A stretch of 13,271 nucleotides of DNA, from NCBI GenBank assembly GCA_040265175.1, contig JBDQGY010000114.1:1-13271 (forward strand). Direction: 5' to 3'. Source of the DNA: JAAZXR01 sp040265175. GTDB taxonomy: Bacteria > Myxococcota_A > Polyangia > Nannocystales > Nannocystaceae. Position 1 is the stretch's first letter; each line of letters starts with the position of its first letter. Shown here in pieces: positions 1 to 6,519 of this stretch. The notes below the pieces were generated by a model, which saw only the letters and a list, made by a program, of their open reading frames with translations, had not been told where the DNA came from and did not search any database. Position numbers and translations under genes: made by a program.

Positions 1-309
1 GATCTGCCCCGAAGACTCTCCGGTCATCGGAGCTTCGGAGGGGGACGGTGGCGATTGAGGTGGCTGAAGCGCTGGGCTGCGCGAGGGCACGAACACCTGC
101 GTGCCCGTGGATCTTCGACGGCTCGGTGGGGGCGCGGGGGGGTGCTCGGGTAGCGTAGAGCCTGAGGGATCACTGGCGGTGAACGCCTCAGACTGGGGGC
201 CCCGTGCCCCATCCGGTCGCTGCGAAGCGTCGACAAGCCACTCACCGCACCAGCGACATTTCATCGCTGCTTGCTGGATTTGCTCATTGCAGTAGGGACA
301 GTTTTTCAT
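1..309 (-). CDS. Zinc-ribbon protein, N-terminal part (3' truncated by window edge)
   Basis: Reading the minus strand from the ATG at 309-307, the frame stays open for 103 codons to base 1, so the C-terminus lies outside the window. The protein begins MKNCPYCNEQIQ and carries two CxxC knuckles (C4/C7 and C18/C21, ten residues between the pairs). This is the standard short zinc-ribbon found at the N-terminus of many bacterial membrane or secreted proteins. After about residue 25 it becomes Pro/Ser/Gly-rich low complexity, a typical linker to a downstream domain that is not visible. A weak AGGG lies 4 nt before the ATG. The competing antisense-frame ORFs here have no recognisable domain. The zinc-ribbon call is firm; the function of the whole protein cannot be inferred. 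Confidence 0.8.
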   Translation of the reverse strand, partial: MKNCPYCNEQIQQAAMKCRWCGEWLVDASQRPDGARGPQSEAFTASDPSGSTLPEHPPAPPPSRRRSTGTQVFVPSRSPALQPPQSPPSPSEAPMTGESSGQI

Positions 310-512
310 CCAACCCTATCCGCGTTTCGAGAGAATGCGCGTATCTCGCGAGGCCCCATCATTCGCCGCCGACGGTATCATAGCTGGCGAGAATGCGCAG
401 GAACCGTGAGAAAAGACCGTGTGGACGTGGCGTTGCCGAGGAGGTTTCCACAACCTCCTCGAGTGGCGCGTGACACCCACGCAGAGTCGGAGCCGTCAAA
501 ACGAGCCAGCCC
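310..512. other. Intergenic region between divergent genes
   Basis: This 203-nt gap separates the leftward zinc-ribbon gene from the rightward PLP-enzyme gene. No convincing gene lies in it. It holds a 10-bp direct repeat (GAGAATGCGC at 331-340 and again at 389-398), a -10-like TATCAT at 376-381 on the plus strand, and the hairpin at 437-461. An in-frame stop at 471-473 limits the downstream gene to the ATG at 513. If TATCAT is the promoter, the leader would be about 125 nt and would include the hairpin. Confidence 0.5.
437..461 (+). promoter_or_regulatory. Perfect 10-bp hairpin in the leader of the PLP-enzyme gene
   Basis: CGAGGAGGTT (437-446) and AACCTCCTCG (452-461) are perfectly complementary around a 5-nt loop (tccac). 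No T-run follows on either strand, so a classical terminator is unlikely. The left arm contains an SD-like GAGGAGG but no start codon follows at a usable distance on the plus strand. It could be an RNA leader structure or a protein-binding palindrome. The role is unknown. Confidence 0.45.
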
Positions 513-1565
513 ATGGAAAACACCGCTTCCTTTCATCTTGAGGCTCACGTTGTACACGCCCCGCCACGACTGAAGTTGGCGTCGCTACCCACACCGGTGG
601 AGCCGGTCACCGTGCCTGGCGGGAGAGACGTGTGGATCAAGCGTGATGATCGGTCGAGCGACCGATACGGGGGAGGGAAGGTCCGCAAACTCGAATTTAT
701 CCTCGCGCAGCCTGATCTGTCGGGTGTTCGCCGGATTCGGTCCATCGGCGCTTTTGGCAGTCACCATCTGCTCGCGCTGGCCATCCACGGAGAGGCGGTC
801 GGGGTGGGCGTGGACGCCATCGTCGCGCCACAGGTTGTCACGAAGGCGGCGGTACGAAACCTCGCGGCGCTCACCTCTCTGGGCGCGCGATTCATACCAG
901 TGATGGATCGTCTCTTGGTTCCGTGGGGCATGTGGAAAGGCCGTCGCGAGGGTGGAGCGGTCTTCCTTGGTCCCGGAGGCTCCAACGCCGCGGGCTGCCT
1001 TGGCTGGGTGGAGGCTGGGCTTGAGCTGTGTCGTCAAGTGGCGTCGGGAGAACTCCCTAGCCCGTCTCAGATTTACATCACCGCGGGGACAGCCGGGACG
1101 AGCGCAGGCTTGCTCGTTGGGCTTACGCTTGGTGGGATGCGGACACATCTTCGTTTGGTGTCGGCGGTGGAGCCGTTGTATTTCAACCGTTTCATCTTTC
1201 GGCAAAAAGTGGCGCTCGCGTGGAGGGCGCTGAACGACCTCGGCCTCCGCACGCGCGCGGCTCACGGAGATGTGCGCTGGAGCATCGACCACTCGCAGGT
1301 CGGCGGCGGCTACGCGGTGCCGTCTTCGGAGGGCCGGGCCGCAGTTGACTGGGCGCGCGATCGCGGCGTATCGCTGGAGACCACCTACACGGGGAAGTGT
1401 GCGGCCGCGTTGATGGGAGACCTCCGCGCAGGCCTCGTCGAGGGGTCTACGCTTTTGTGGAACACGCACGCGAGCACAGATGTCACTCGATACATCAGTG
1501 AGGGATGGCGCGAGACGCTCCCCGCGACCATGCGGCGATGGATCGCCGTCGTACCGTCGCCGTGA
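513..1565 (+). CDS. PLP-dependent D-cysteine desulfhydrase / ACC deaminase-family protein
   Basis: A 350-residue fold-type II (tryptophan-synthase-beta-like) PLP enzyme, close to the usual 320-340 of the family. Motifs in order: WIKRDD (41-46); GGGKVRKLEF (53-62), where K56 is the expected Schiff-base lysine; GPGGSNA (153-159); GTAGTSAG (192-199), the phosphate-binding loop; and YTGK (292-295). Relatives deaminate 1-aminocyclopropane-1-carboxylate or remove H2S from D-cysteine. The family's SNHxR/SNQTR segment is replaced here by GSHH (82-85); it keeps the Ser (S83) but loses the Asn. The C-terminal HTGG that contacts ligand in desulfhydrases reads HAST. The substrate is therefore uncertain. 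The ATG at 513 is the only ATG/GTG/TTG after an in-frame stop at 471, and no SD is evident. The gene converges on the YqeY gene with three bases between the stops. Confidence 0.85.
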   Translation: MENTASFHLEAHVVHAPPRLKLASLPTPVEPVTVPGGRDVWIKRDDRSSDRYGGGKVRKLEFILAQPDLSGVRRIRSIGAFGSHHLLALAIHGEAVGVGVDAIVAPQVVTKAAVRNLAALTSLGARFIPVMDRLLVPWGMWKGRREGGAVFLGPGGSNAAGCLGWVEAGLELCRQVASGELPSPSQIYITAGTAGTSAGLLVGLTLGGMRTHLRLVSAVEPLYFNRFIFRQKVALAWRALNDLGLRTRAAHGDVRWSIDHSQVGGGYAVPSSEGRAAVDWARDRGVSLETTYTGKCAAALMGDLRAGLVEGSTLLWNTHASTDVTRYISEGWRETLPATMRRWIAVVPSP

Positions 1566-1568
1566 GTG

Positions 1569-2021
1569 CTACGAAAGCACCTGCTGCGCCGCGCGTCGGA
1601 CGAGATCGCCGTCCACCTCGTCTTTGTGCCCTCGCATCACGGCGCCCATGAGTCTGCCCATGTCTTTCTTCTCCGTGATCCCCTCAGCGGCGGCGATCTT
1701 TTGGACCAGCGCGGTGGTGGACTCCGCGTCCATCTTCTTGGGGAGGAATCGATCGCAAAAGTTCAACTCGAAGGTCGTCTCTGCCTTGGCCTCGGCCGCG
1801 CGATCACCAAGGTCCTCGAACGAAGCGAGCGCTTTTTTGAGCTCTTTGGCATAGGCTGCCAGCACCTTGAGCCAGAGGGCATCATTCTCTTCGACGCCCT
1901 GGCTCGCCTTGAGCTCGTTGGTGAGCTTTGCTTTCAGCATGGTGATGACCCGTTTGGTGTCCGCGTCGCGGTCCCGTCGCGCCTGCTTTAACGACTGGTC
2001 AATCTCCTCTTTGATGCTCAT
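1569..2021 (-). CDS. GatB/YqeY domain-containing protein
   Basis: A 150-residue, charged, mainly helical protein, full length for stand-alone YqeY proteins (about 150 residues). It shows the family pattern: an N-terminal MSIKEEIDQSLKQARRDRD segment, a central helix ending in a KKMD segment, then the C-terminal GRLMGAVM and QQVLS. YqeY resembles the C-terminal tail domain of GatB, the subunit of the tRNA-dependent amidotransferase that makes Gln-tRNA or Asn-tRNA. The free-standing protein has no settled function. It is the last gene of the leftward run, 44 nt after the crotonase gene. There is no SD before the ATG, but TGA-TACCAT lies 6 nt upstream (see promoter entry), so it may have its own transcript. 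Confidence 0.85.
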   Translation of the reverse strand: MSIKEEIDQSLKQARRDRDADTKRVITMLKAKLTNELKASQGVEENDALWLKVLAAYAKELKKALASFEDLGDRAAEAKAETTFELNFCDRFLPKKMDAESTTALVQKIAAAEGITEKKDMGRLMGAVMRGHKDEVDGDLVRRAAQQVLS

Positions 2022-2027
2022 GGGCGC

Positions 2028-2036
2028 ATGGTATCA
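2028..2036 (-). promoter_or_regulatory. Candidate extended -10 for a leaderless yqeY transcript
   Basis: On the minus strand TG-A-TACCAT ends 6 nt before the ATG at 2021. The hexamer matches TATAAT at four of six positions and has the TGn extension. Transcription from it would begin at or next to the start codon. No SD is present. No -35 was identified. Confidence 0.35.
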
Positions 2037-2065
2037 GTCGGCGCCTGTCAAAGAAGGGGGGAGCG

Positions 2066-2836
2066 CTATTTCTTCGTCTCTTTGTCGCTCGCGTGACGAC
2101 GTTGAGCAATTTGAGCGTAGGCCTCGTCACGACGGGCTGCATAGAGGCGGCTGAATGGGTCGCTTCCTCCAGCGTTCGATGCACGGGGGCCTCGGTCCGG
2201 GGGATGACGGAATAACTCTCGGTGGGCCTGAAGGGGCGAGGGGGCGAGTTCGCGGAGCGAGTTGGCCCACACCTCACAGGTCTGTTCAAGATCCGTCGTT
2301 TCCACCAGACGATCGAGGGCTCCCGCACGTTCGAGGTCGCGAGCGTCGACGGTCTCGTCGAGCAGAAACATCCGGCGGCTGATCGACTCACCTGTTATCT
2401 GCCGAATCCGTTCGACGCCGCGGGGGTGGTAGACCACGCCGAGACGTGTCGCCGGGACGCGAAAGCTCGTATGCGGTACACCGACGCGAAGGTCGCAGCT
2501 GCACGCGAGCTCCACGCCCGCGCCGATGGCGTATCCGTTGAGTGCCGCGATAAAGGTGGCGTTGGCGGTCCCCATTGCGCGGGTGGCAGAGATGAGGGCT
2601 GCCTCGGGGGCGCCCTCGCGGACACCGGACAACGCGGGCTGCAGCGCGGTCAAATCGAAGCCGGCACAAAAAGAGTCGGAGCCAGCGCCTGTCAAGACCA
2701 CGACGTCTCCGTCGAGCGCCGCGCAGCGCTCCGTGATCTCTGAGAGCATCTGAGGGTGGACAGCGTTGCGGCGTCGTTCATGCTCGAGCGTCCACCAAAG
2801 GGTGCCGCTGGCGCTCCGGCGCTCCGCGAGTCGCAC
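2066..2836 (-). CDS. Enoyl-CoA hydratase/isomerase (crotonase) family protein
   Basis: A 256-residue crotonase-fold protein, normal length. It has the two oxyanion-hole segments, SFCAGFDL (55-62) and NGYAIGAGVELA (100-111). The first catalytic glutamate of hydratases is present (E109). The second, expected about 20 residues later, is replaced: the segment reads SFRVPATRLGV, with A129 at that place. Proteins with this pattern include decarboxylases and isomerases such as the ScpB (methylmalonyl-CoA decarboxylase) group, whose F-x-x-T/P-x-x-LGV-x-Y-x-x-x-G pattern this segment resembles, so a plain hydratase is doubtful. The start is GTG at 2836, three bases after the lipoprotein stop, with GGAG (2846-2843) six bases upstream. 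This is the clearest SD in the window and indicates co-transcription with the lipoprotein gene. The substrate is unknown. Confidence 0.85.
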   Translation of the reverse strand: MRLAERRSASGTLWWTLEHERRRNAVHPQMLSEITERCAALDGDVVVLTGAGSDSFCAGFDLTALQPALSGVREGAPEAALISATRAMGTANATFIAALNGYAIGAGVELACSCDLRVGVPHTSFRVPATRLGVVYHPRGVERIRQITGESISRRMFLLDETVDARDLERAGALDRLVETTDLEQTCEVWANSLRELAPSPLQAHRELFRHPPDRGPRASNAGGSDPFSRLYAARRDEAYAQIAQRRHASDKETKK

Positions 2837-2839
2837 GCG

Positions 2840-3310
2840 CTACTCCGTCGCCTGTGGGGGAGGGGTCGAGACCGGCTCGCCGCCCTTGTAGTCCATATTC
2901 GGCTTGACGTTGCCGGAGAGGATGTTCTCGCCTGCTTGGCGAATCGTGCGGGCTCCCGGCGAGTTCGGGTTTGCCAAGGCCTTCTTCCGGTACGCGTAGG
3001 ACCACGCCTTACGCTCTTCGTGTGTGAGCGTCTTGGGATCGCGGTCGAGGAGCTTCTTCTCCTCGTCGGTCAAGGGTTCGGGCTTAAAGTGCTCGTCATA
3101 TTTTGGATCGGCCTTGAAACCTTCAACGTCGTTGGTGGCGGGCTCGGCGGACTTCGCAGCGTCCGCGGTACCGACGGGCGCTGCGGCCTTTTTAGGCGTC
3201 GCGGCCTCCGGCGCCTTTCTGGTGTCTTGCGCGGGGGATTCTTTGGTCTTTGCGGGGGGGGTGCACGCGACGAGGAGCAGCGCGGCGGTCGGCAAGAGAG
3301 GGAGCTTCAT
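2840..3310 (-). CDS. Small predicted lipoprotein of unknown function
   Basis: A 156-residue protein starting MKLPLLPTAALLLVAC. The short basic and hydrophobic leader ends in a lipobox (L13-V14-A15-C16), so export, lipidation at C16 and anchoring in the envelope are predicted. Residues 17-60 are Ala/Pro/Lys/Thr-rich linker. The rest (about 65-140) is charged and helical, with TDEEKKLLDRD and THEERKAWSYAYRKKA segments, and has no catalytic motif I recognise. It lies 21 nt after the decarboxylase stop and 3 nt before the crotonase start. No SD precedes the ATG; a TGn-hexamer sits 7 nt upstream. The lipoprotein call is solid; the function is not. Confidence 0.8.
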   Translation of the reverse strand: MKLPLLPTAALLLVACTPPAKTKESPAQDTRKAPEAATPKKAAAPVGTADAAKSAEPATNDVEGFKADPKYDEHFKPEPLTDEEKKLLDRDPKTLTHEERKAWSYAYRKKALANPNSPGARTIRQAGENILSGNVKPNMDYKGGEPVSTPPPQATE

Positions 3311-3317
3311 GCGGGAG

Positions 3318-3326
3318 AGCCTATCA
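3318..3326 (-). promoter_or_regulatory. Candidate extended -10 before the small lipoprotein gene
   Basis: TG-A-TAGGCT on the minus strand ends 7 nt before the ATG at 3310, in the gap after the decarboxylase stop. The hexamer matches TATAAT at only three positions, so the call rests mainly on the repeated spacing seen at other genes here. It could provide an internal promoter within the run. Confidence 0.25.
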
Positions 3327-3331
3327 TGAAA

Positions 3332-4861
3332 TCACGGGCTGTTGACGGACGCGTGGCTCTCACCAACGGCCTCAAGTTCGTCGAGGACCTGAATGATATC
3401 GGCGTGTTGAACGATCGGGTTCATGACGATAATTCGCAGGCAGTTGATCCCGTCCGAGAGCGGTTGGGCGGCGAGCATGCCGACGCCCCGACGCGCGACC
3501 TCGGTGCGCATGGAGGACTGAAGTCGATGCACCCAGGCTCGCTGGTCCGCGGTCCATTCGTGGACTGCGAGGTCGCGCAGAGGGGGAGGAACCCATCGCG
3601 CGCAGACGCTGACGAACGCAGGCGGCGCCATGAGTTGCCACCCACGCATCTTTCCTCGACGCTCAATCTCTTCGCCGGTCGCTCGCGCGCGGCTCGTGGA
3701 CCGCTCCACTCGCTGCTTCATGCCCTCATCTCCGAGGAGTTTCCATGCGAGCCACGCCTTGAGTGCGTCGACCCGGCGAGCGCACTGAAAACCGAGATCT
3801 CCAGTGTCGTAGGCGGCGTAGGGTTTGTCCGGTTGAAATAGATACGTGGCGTCGCTGGCGAAGCAACCACGCAGAGCGCTTGATTCTCGGAGAAGGAGCG
3901 CAGCGCACTGCTGAGTCATCCCCATGGCCTTGTGGAGATTCCATGCCAGGGAGTCGGCGAGGTCGACGCCATCCATCAGCCTCCGGTGGTCGTCCGAAAA
4001 CAAGCAGGCGGCGCCGAAGCAGCCATCCACATGGAACCACATATTGTGACGCTCGCAGTGGGCGGCGATCTCGCGGAGAGGATCAAAGGCGCCGAGGACA
4101 GTGGTTCCCGAGGTCGCGTTCACGAACAGCGGGGTCTCCCCCGCCGCGACTGATTCCTGGATGGATGATTCGAGCGCGTCGGCGCGCATGCGATCGTGGT
4201 CGTCGCATTCCACGATGTGGACCGCGTCATCGCCGAGTCCCATGAGACGAGCGCTCTTGCGGATCGAGTAGTGGGCCGCGGCGGATGTGAAAACCGACCA
4301 GCGCCGATTGCGATCACCACGCTTGTTGATGTCGGGGTCGGCACGGTGACGCGCCAGCTGCATGGCGAAGAGGTTGGAATAGCTCCCGCCAGGGAGCATG
4401 AGACCCTGCGGAGGGGCCTCGGGTCCTAACTTTTCGGGGGCGAGCCCAGCCATCAGTGCCATGCGATGAAGCAGCGCACGCTCCATCAGGGTAAACGCTG
4501 GGGCCATCTCGAAGGTCGCGGCGGTGGTGTTGAGGGCTGCGCCGAGCCAGTCCCCACCGATGGCGAGCAGATCAGGGCCCGCGAAGTTCTGGTTAAAAAA
4601 CCGTGGGTGGGAGGTATGGACTGATGTGGCGACGATCTTGGCGAGTAAGTCTTGCGCGGCGGAGGGGGGGAGCCCCGGTGCGCGACCGAGTTGAACGCCG
4701 CCGAAGTTTGCGAAAGACGCCTCCAATTCTTCGGGTCCCTGGGGTTCACTTACAGGAATGGCCCCGGCCTGCGCGTCACGCAGGTAGTCGTCGACCAGTG
4801 TCGCCACGCAGCCAAGGAACGCTCGCTTGTCTGACTCATTCCACGTCAACATAGAGATCAT
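3332..4861 (-). CDS. PLP-dependent group II decarboxylase (glutamate / cysteine-sulfinate decarboxylase-like)
   Basis: About 509 residues from the ATG at 4861, the usual size of group II amino-acid decarboxylases. Numbered from there: SHPRFFNQNFAG (84-95); LPGGSYSNLFAM (156-167); the ring-stacking His in AAAHYS (H197); ATSGTTVLGAFDPL (249-262); HVDG with D279 contacting the pyridine nitrogen; and SLAWNLHKAMGM with Schiff-base K311. A further block, ATYLFQPDKPY...DTGD, matches animal GAD and CSAD closely. The product should be an amine plus CO2 from glutamate, aspartate or cysteine sulfinate; I cannot choose between them. The frame extends to an ATG at 4945, but that start overlaps the divergent protease gene and adds a basic 28-residue tail. 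ATGs at 4861 and 4852 (the latter 11 nt after GAGG) fit better. It heads the leftward run. Confidence 0.85.
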   Translation of the reverse strand: MISMLTWNESDKRAFLGCVATLVDDYLRDAQAGAIPVSEPQGPEELEASFANFGGVQLGRAPGLPPSAAQDLLAKIVATSVHTSHPRFFNQNFAGPDLLAIGGDWLGAALNTTAATFEMAPAFTLMERALLHRMALMAGLAPEKLGPEAPPQGLMLPGGSYSNLFAMQLARHRADPDINKRGDRNRRWSVFTSAAAHYSIRKSARLMGLGDDAVHIVECDDHDRMRADALESSIQESVAAGETPLFVNATSGTTVLGAFDPLREIAAHCERHNMWFHVDGCFGAACLFSDDHRRLMDGVDLADSLAWNLHKAMGMTQQCAALLLRESSALRGCFASDATYLFQPDKPYAAYDTGDLGFQCARRVDALKAWLAWKLLGDEGMKQRVERSTSRARATGEEIERRGKMRGWQLMAPPAFVSVCARWVPPPLRDLAVHEWTADQRAWVHRLQSSMRTEVARRGVGMLAAQPLSDGINCLRIIVMNPIVQHADIIQVLDELEAVGESHASVNSP

Positions 4862-4920
4862 GCCCTCGAACGAAAAAAATCGCCAAGACTGTCTGGCTGG
4901 CGTCCGGGGGAGTTTGGTCC

Positions 4921-4926
4921 TAAGCT
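4921..4926 (+). promoter_or_regulatory. Candidate -10 hexamer before the protease gene
   Basis: TAAGCT at 4921-4926 lies 6 nt before the GTG at 4933, the same spacing as at other candidate leaderless starts in this window. Its first three bases are also the in-frame stop that bounds the ORF. The match to TATAAT is only three of six and there is no TGn, so this is weak. Confidence 0.25.
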
Positions 4927-4932
4927 TTAAAG

Positions 4933-6477
4933 GTGGAACACCCATGGCCCCGCGAGAGAGGCGGTCTGCGCGCCGACCGGCGCTCTGACGCGCTTCGTGG
5001 ACGCCACAATAAAAGGGGGAGGCTAGGCAGCCGCGCGGCGGTGACCGTGTTCGCCGGCCTCGTCGTGCTCGGATGTTCGCCGGAGACCTTTGTGGGGGTG
5101 AGCGCTGCGCCGTCGCCGAGAGGGGTCACGGGGTCGGTCGCTCGGGTCGCCAAGGACGCCGCGCGGTCCGTGGTCGCCATCGAGACCGACGTAGGGCAGG
5201 GGATGGGCTTTGTGATCGATGAGGCCGGCTACGTGGTGACGAGTCGGCACGTCGTGGAGCAAGTGGGTCATGTCAACGACGTTCGCTGGCCGGGGCTCGC
5301 GGGGGAGCACCACGCGCGCAGCGTCCAGATCGTGTACATCGATCCGACCCATGACTTGGCGCTTTTGAAGGTTGAGGCGCCCGGGGAACACTTCAAACCG
5401 ATCCCGCTGACGGCTGCGGAGGACGGCCGGACGCCGGTGAATGTTGTCGGGGAGCCGGTGGTGCTTACCACGCGTCTCGATGAACCCACGCTCACCTTGG
5501 GCGCGGAGCGTGGCGAGGTCACGGACGCAGAGGTGATGAACAAGGCGGTCGGTCCTGGACCGTATATTGGCGTCACCAACTCGATCCAACGAGGTCAAAG
5601 TGGCGGACCGGTCCTCGATCTCCGGGGGCGGGCCGTGGGCGTCGTGACATGGATGTGGAAGGATAAACCGGGCGGTTTCGCAGTGCCGGCCTCGCGCGTG
5701 GTGGAGATGCTCCGAAGCCGCCCCTCGCTCAGTACGCTCGGAGAACACCGCGCGCGCGTGAGGACCCGGGTGGAGGGGTTTTCAGCGGCCCTGCGAACCG
5801 GCCATGACACCTCAGACCCTCGGCGATTTATCGCGCCGTCGAGCGCGCGCCAGGTACGTCAACGAACGGTCGACATGCTGCTCGATCGTATCTCGCCGGA
5901 GGGGATGGACAACTTCGCTCAGATGCTCGATCAGCTTGCGTTGGGGGCTTCGATGGACCCAGAGATCGCGCTCGAACGCTTGTTTGGGTTGATCTCTCGC
6001 GCGCTCACAGACGACACCATTGCCTCGATGGGGTTGAAAGGCGCGTTGCCGCGAGGGCAAGTGGTCACGTTTTTCCTTGAGCTTGGAAAGGCGTATTTGA
6101 GCGCGCGGATTTACGGCGCCCATGGACGGGAGTCTGCGTTAGAAATTGCGCGGCGACGGCTTCATACTCTGGACAGCGCGCGGATCTTCTTGATGGCGGA
6201 CTTTGTTGACGCGACTGATGGGCTCGACGGGGAGATCGATGAGATCACCGTATCGCCGGGTGCCTACGGCCCCCGCGCCGTGGTGAAGATGTCTCCTCAA
6301 CGTAGGCTGGGGAGGGTTTCTGAGTCATCCGTGTACGTTCAACTCGCGCTCGAGTGGGGGGATTGGTATGTCGTCGACGTCCACCACCAGGAGACCAACG
6401 CGCGCGGGCGAGTAGCGGCGGTTGAGAACTCCACGTCAACCTGGCGCGTGGAGCCTTCGCAGGCAGCCCACTGGTGA
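4933..6477 (+). CDS. Predicted trypsin-like (HtrA-type) serine protease lipoprotein with novel C-terminal half
   Basis: 514 residues from GTG 4933. A basic n-region (RHNKRGRLGSR, 24-34) and hydrophobic stretch lead to a lipobox V45-L46-G47-C48, so an exported lipid-anchored protein is predicted. The protease core covers about residues 70-260 with a complete triad: H106 in TSRHVVE, D141 in THDLALLKV and S223 in RGQSGGPV. A later segment, GGFAVPASRVVEML (247-260), is typical of DegP-like proteases. PDZ domains are absent. Residues about 270-514 form a helical region followed by a beta-rich end (VYVQLALEWGDWYVVDVHH) that I do not recognise. GTG 5041 would remove the basic n-region, so the upstream GTG is preferred although no SD precedes it. 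It is divergent from the decarboxylase and convergent with the kinase. Confidence 0.8.
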   Translation: MEHPWPRERGGLRADRRSDALRGRHNKRGRLGSRAAVTVFAGLVVLGCSPETFVGVSAAPSPRGVTGSVARVAKDAARSVVAIETDVGQGMGFVIDEAGYVVTSRHVVEQVGHVNDVRWPGLAGEHHARSVQIVYIDPTHDLALLKVEAPGEHFKPIPLTAAEDGRTPVNVVGEPVVLTTRLDEPTLTLGAERGEVTDAEVMNKAVGPGPYIGVTNSIQRGQSGGPVLDLRGRAVGVVTWMWKDKPGGFAVPASRVVEMLRSRPSLSTLGEHRARVRTRVEGFSAALRTGHDTSDPRRFIAPSSARQVRQRTVDMLLDRISPEGMDNFAQMLDQLALGASMDPEIALERLFGLISRALTDDTIASMGLKGALPRGQVVTFFLELGKAYLSARIYGAHGRESALEIARRRLHTLDSARIFLMADFVDATDGLDGEIDEITVSPGAYGPRAVVKMSPQRRLGRVSESSVYVQLALEWGDWYVVDVHHQETNARGRVAAVENSTSTWRVEPSQAAHW

Positions 6478-6489
6478 GTGCTCTGCCGA

Positions 6490-6515
6490 GCGGGAATGGA
6501 GGCATCCGGACCCGC
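6490..6515. other. Weak stem-loop between convergent protease and kinase genes
   Basis: GCGGG (6490-6494) pairs with CCCGC (6511-6515), with a small inner GGA/TCC pairing. The 42-nt convergent gap has no T-run on either strand. It could act as a shared transcript end, but the structure is imperfect and the support is weak. Confidence 0.2.
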
Positions 6516-6519
6516 GGCG

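Noticed and set aside
24..245. Minus-strand open frame starting MSGLSTLRS
   Set aside because: Out of frame with the zinc-ribbon ORF that starts at 309 and has two intact CxxC pairs.
271..573. Plus-strand open frame across the leader of the PLP-enzyme gene
   Set aside because: Begins inside the zinc-ribbon gene on the opposite strand, ends inside the PLP gene in another frame, and has no recognisable domain.
585..1469. Long minus-strand open frame (294 codons) antisense to the PLP enzyme
   Set aside because: Arg/His/Pro-rich with no motif, fully inside a well-supported gene; a GC-rich shadow frame.
2756..3841. Long plus-strand open frame (361 codons) across the crotonase, lipoprotein and decarboxylase genes
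   Set aside because: It runs antisense to three genes that all have clear motifs and has none of its own.
5023..5748. Minus-strand open frame antisense to the protease gene
   Set aside because: His/Arg/Pro-rich shadow; the opposite frame carries an intact catalytic triad.
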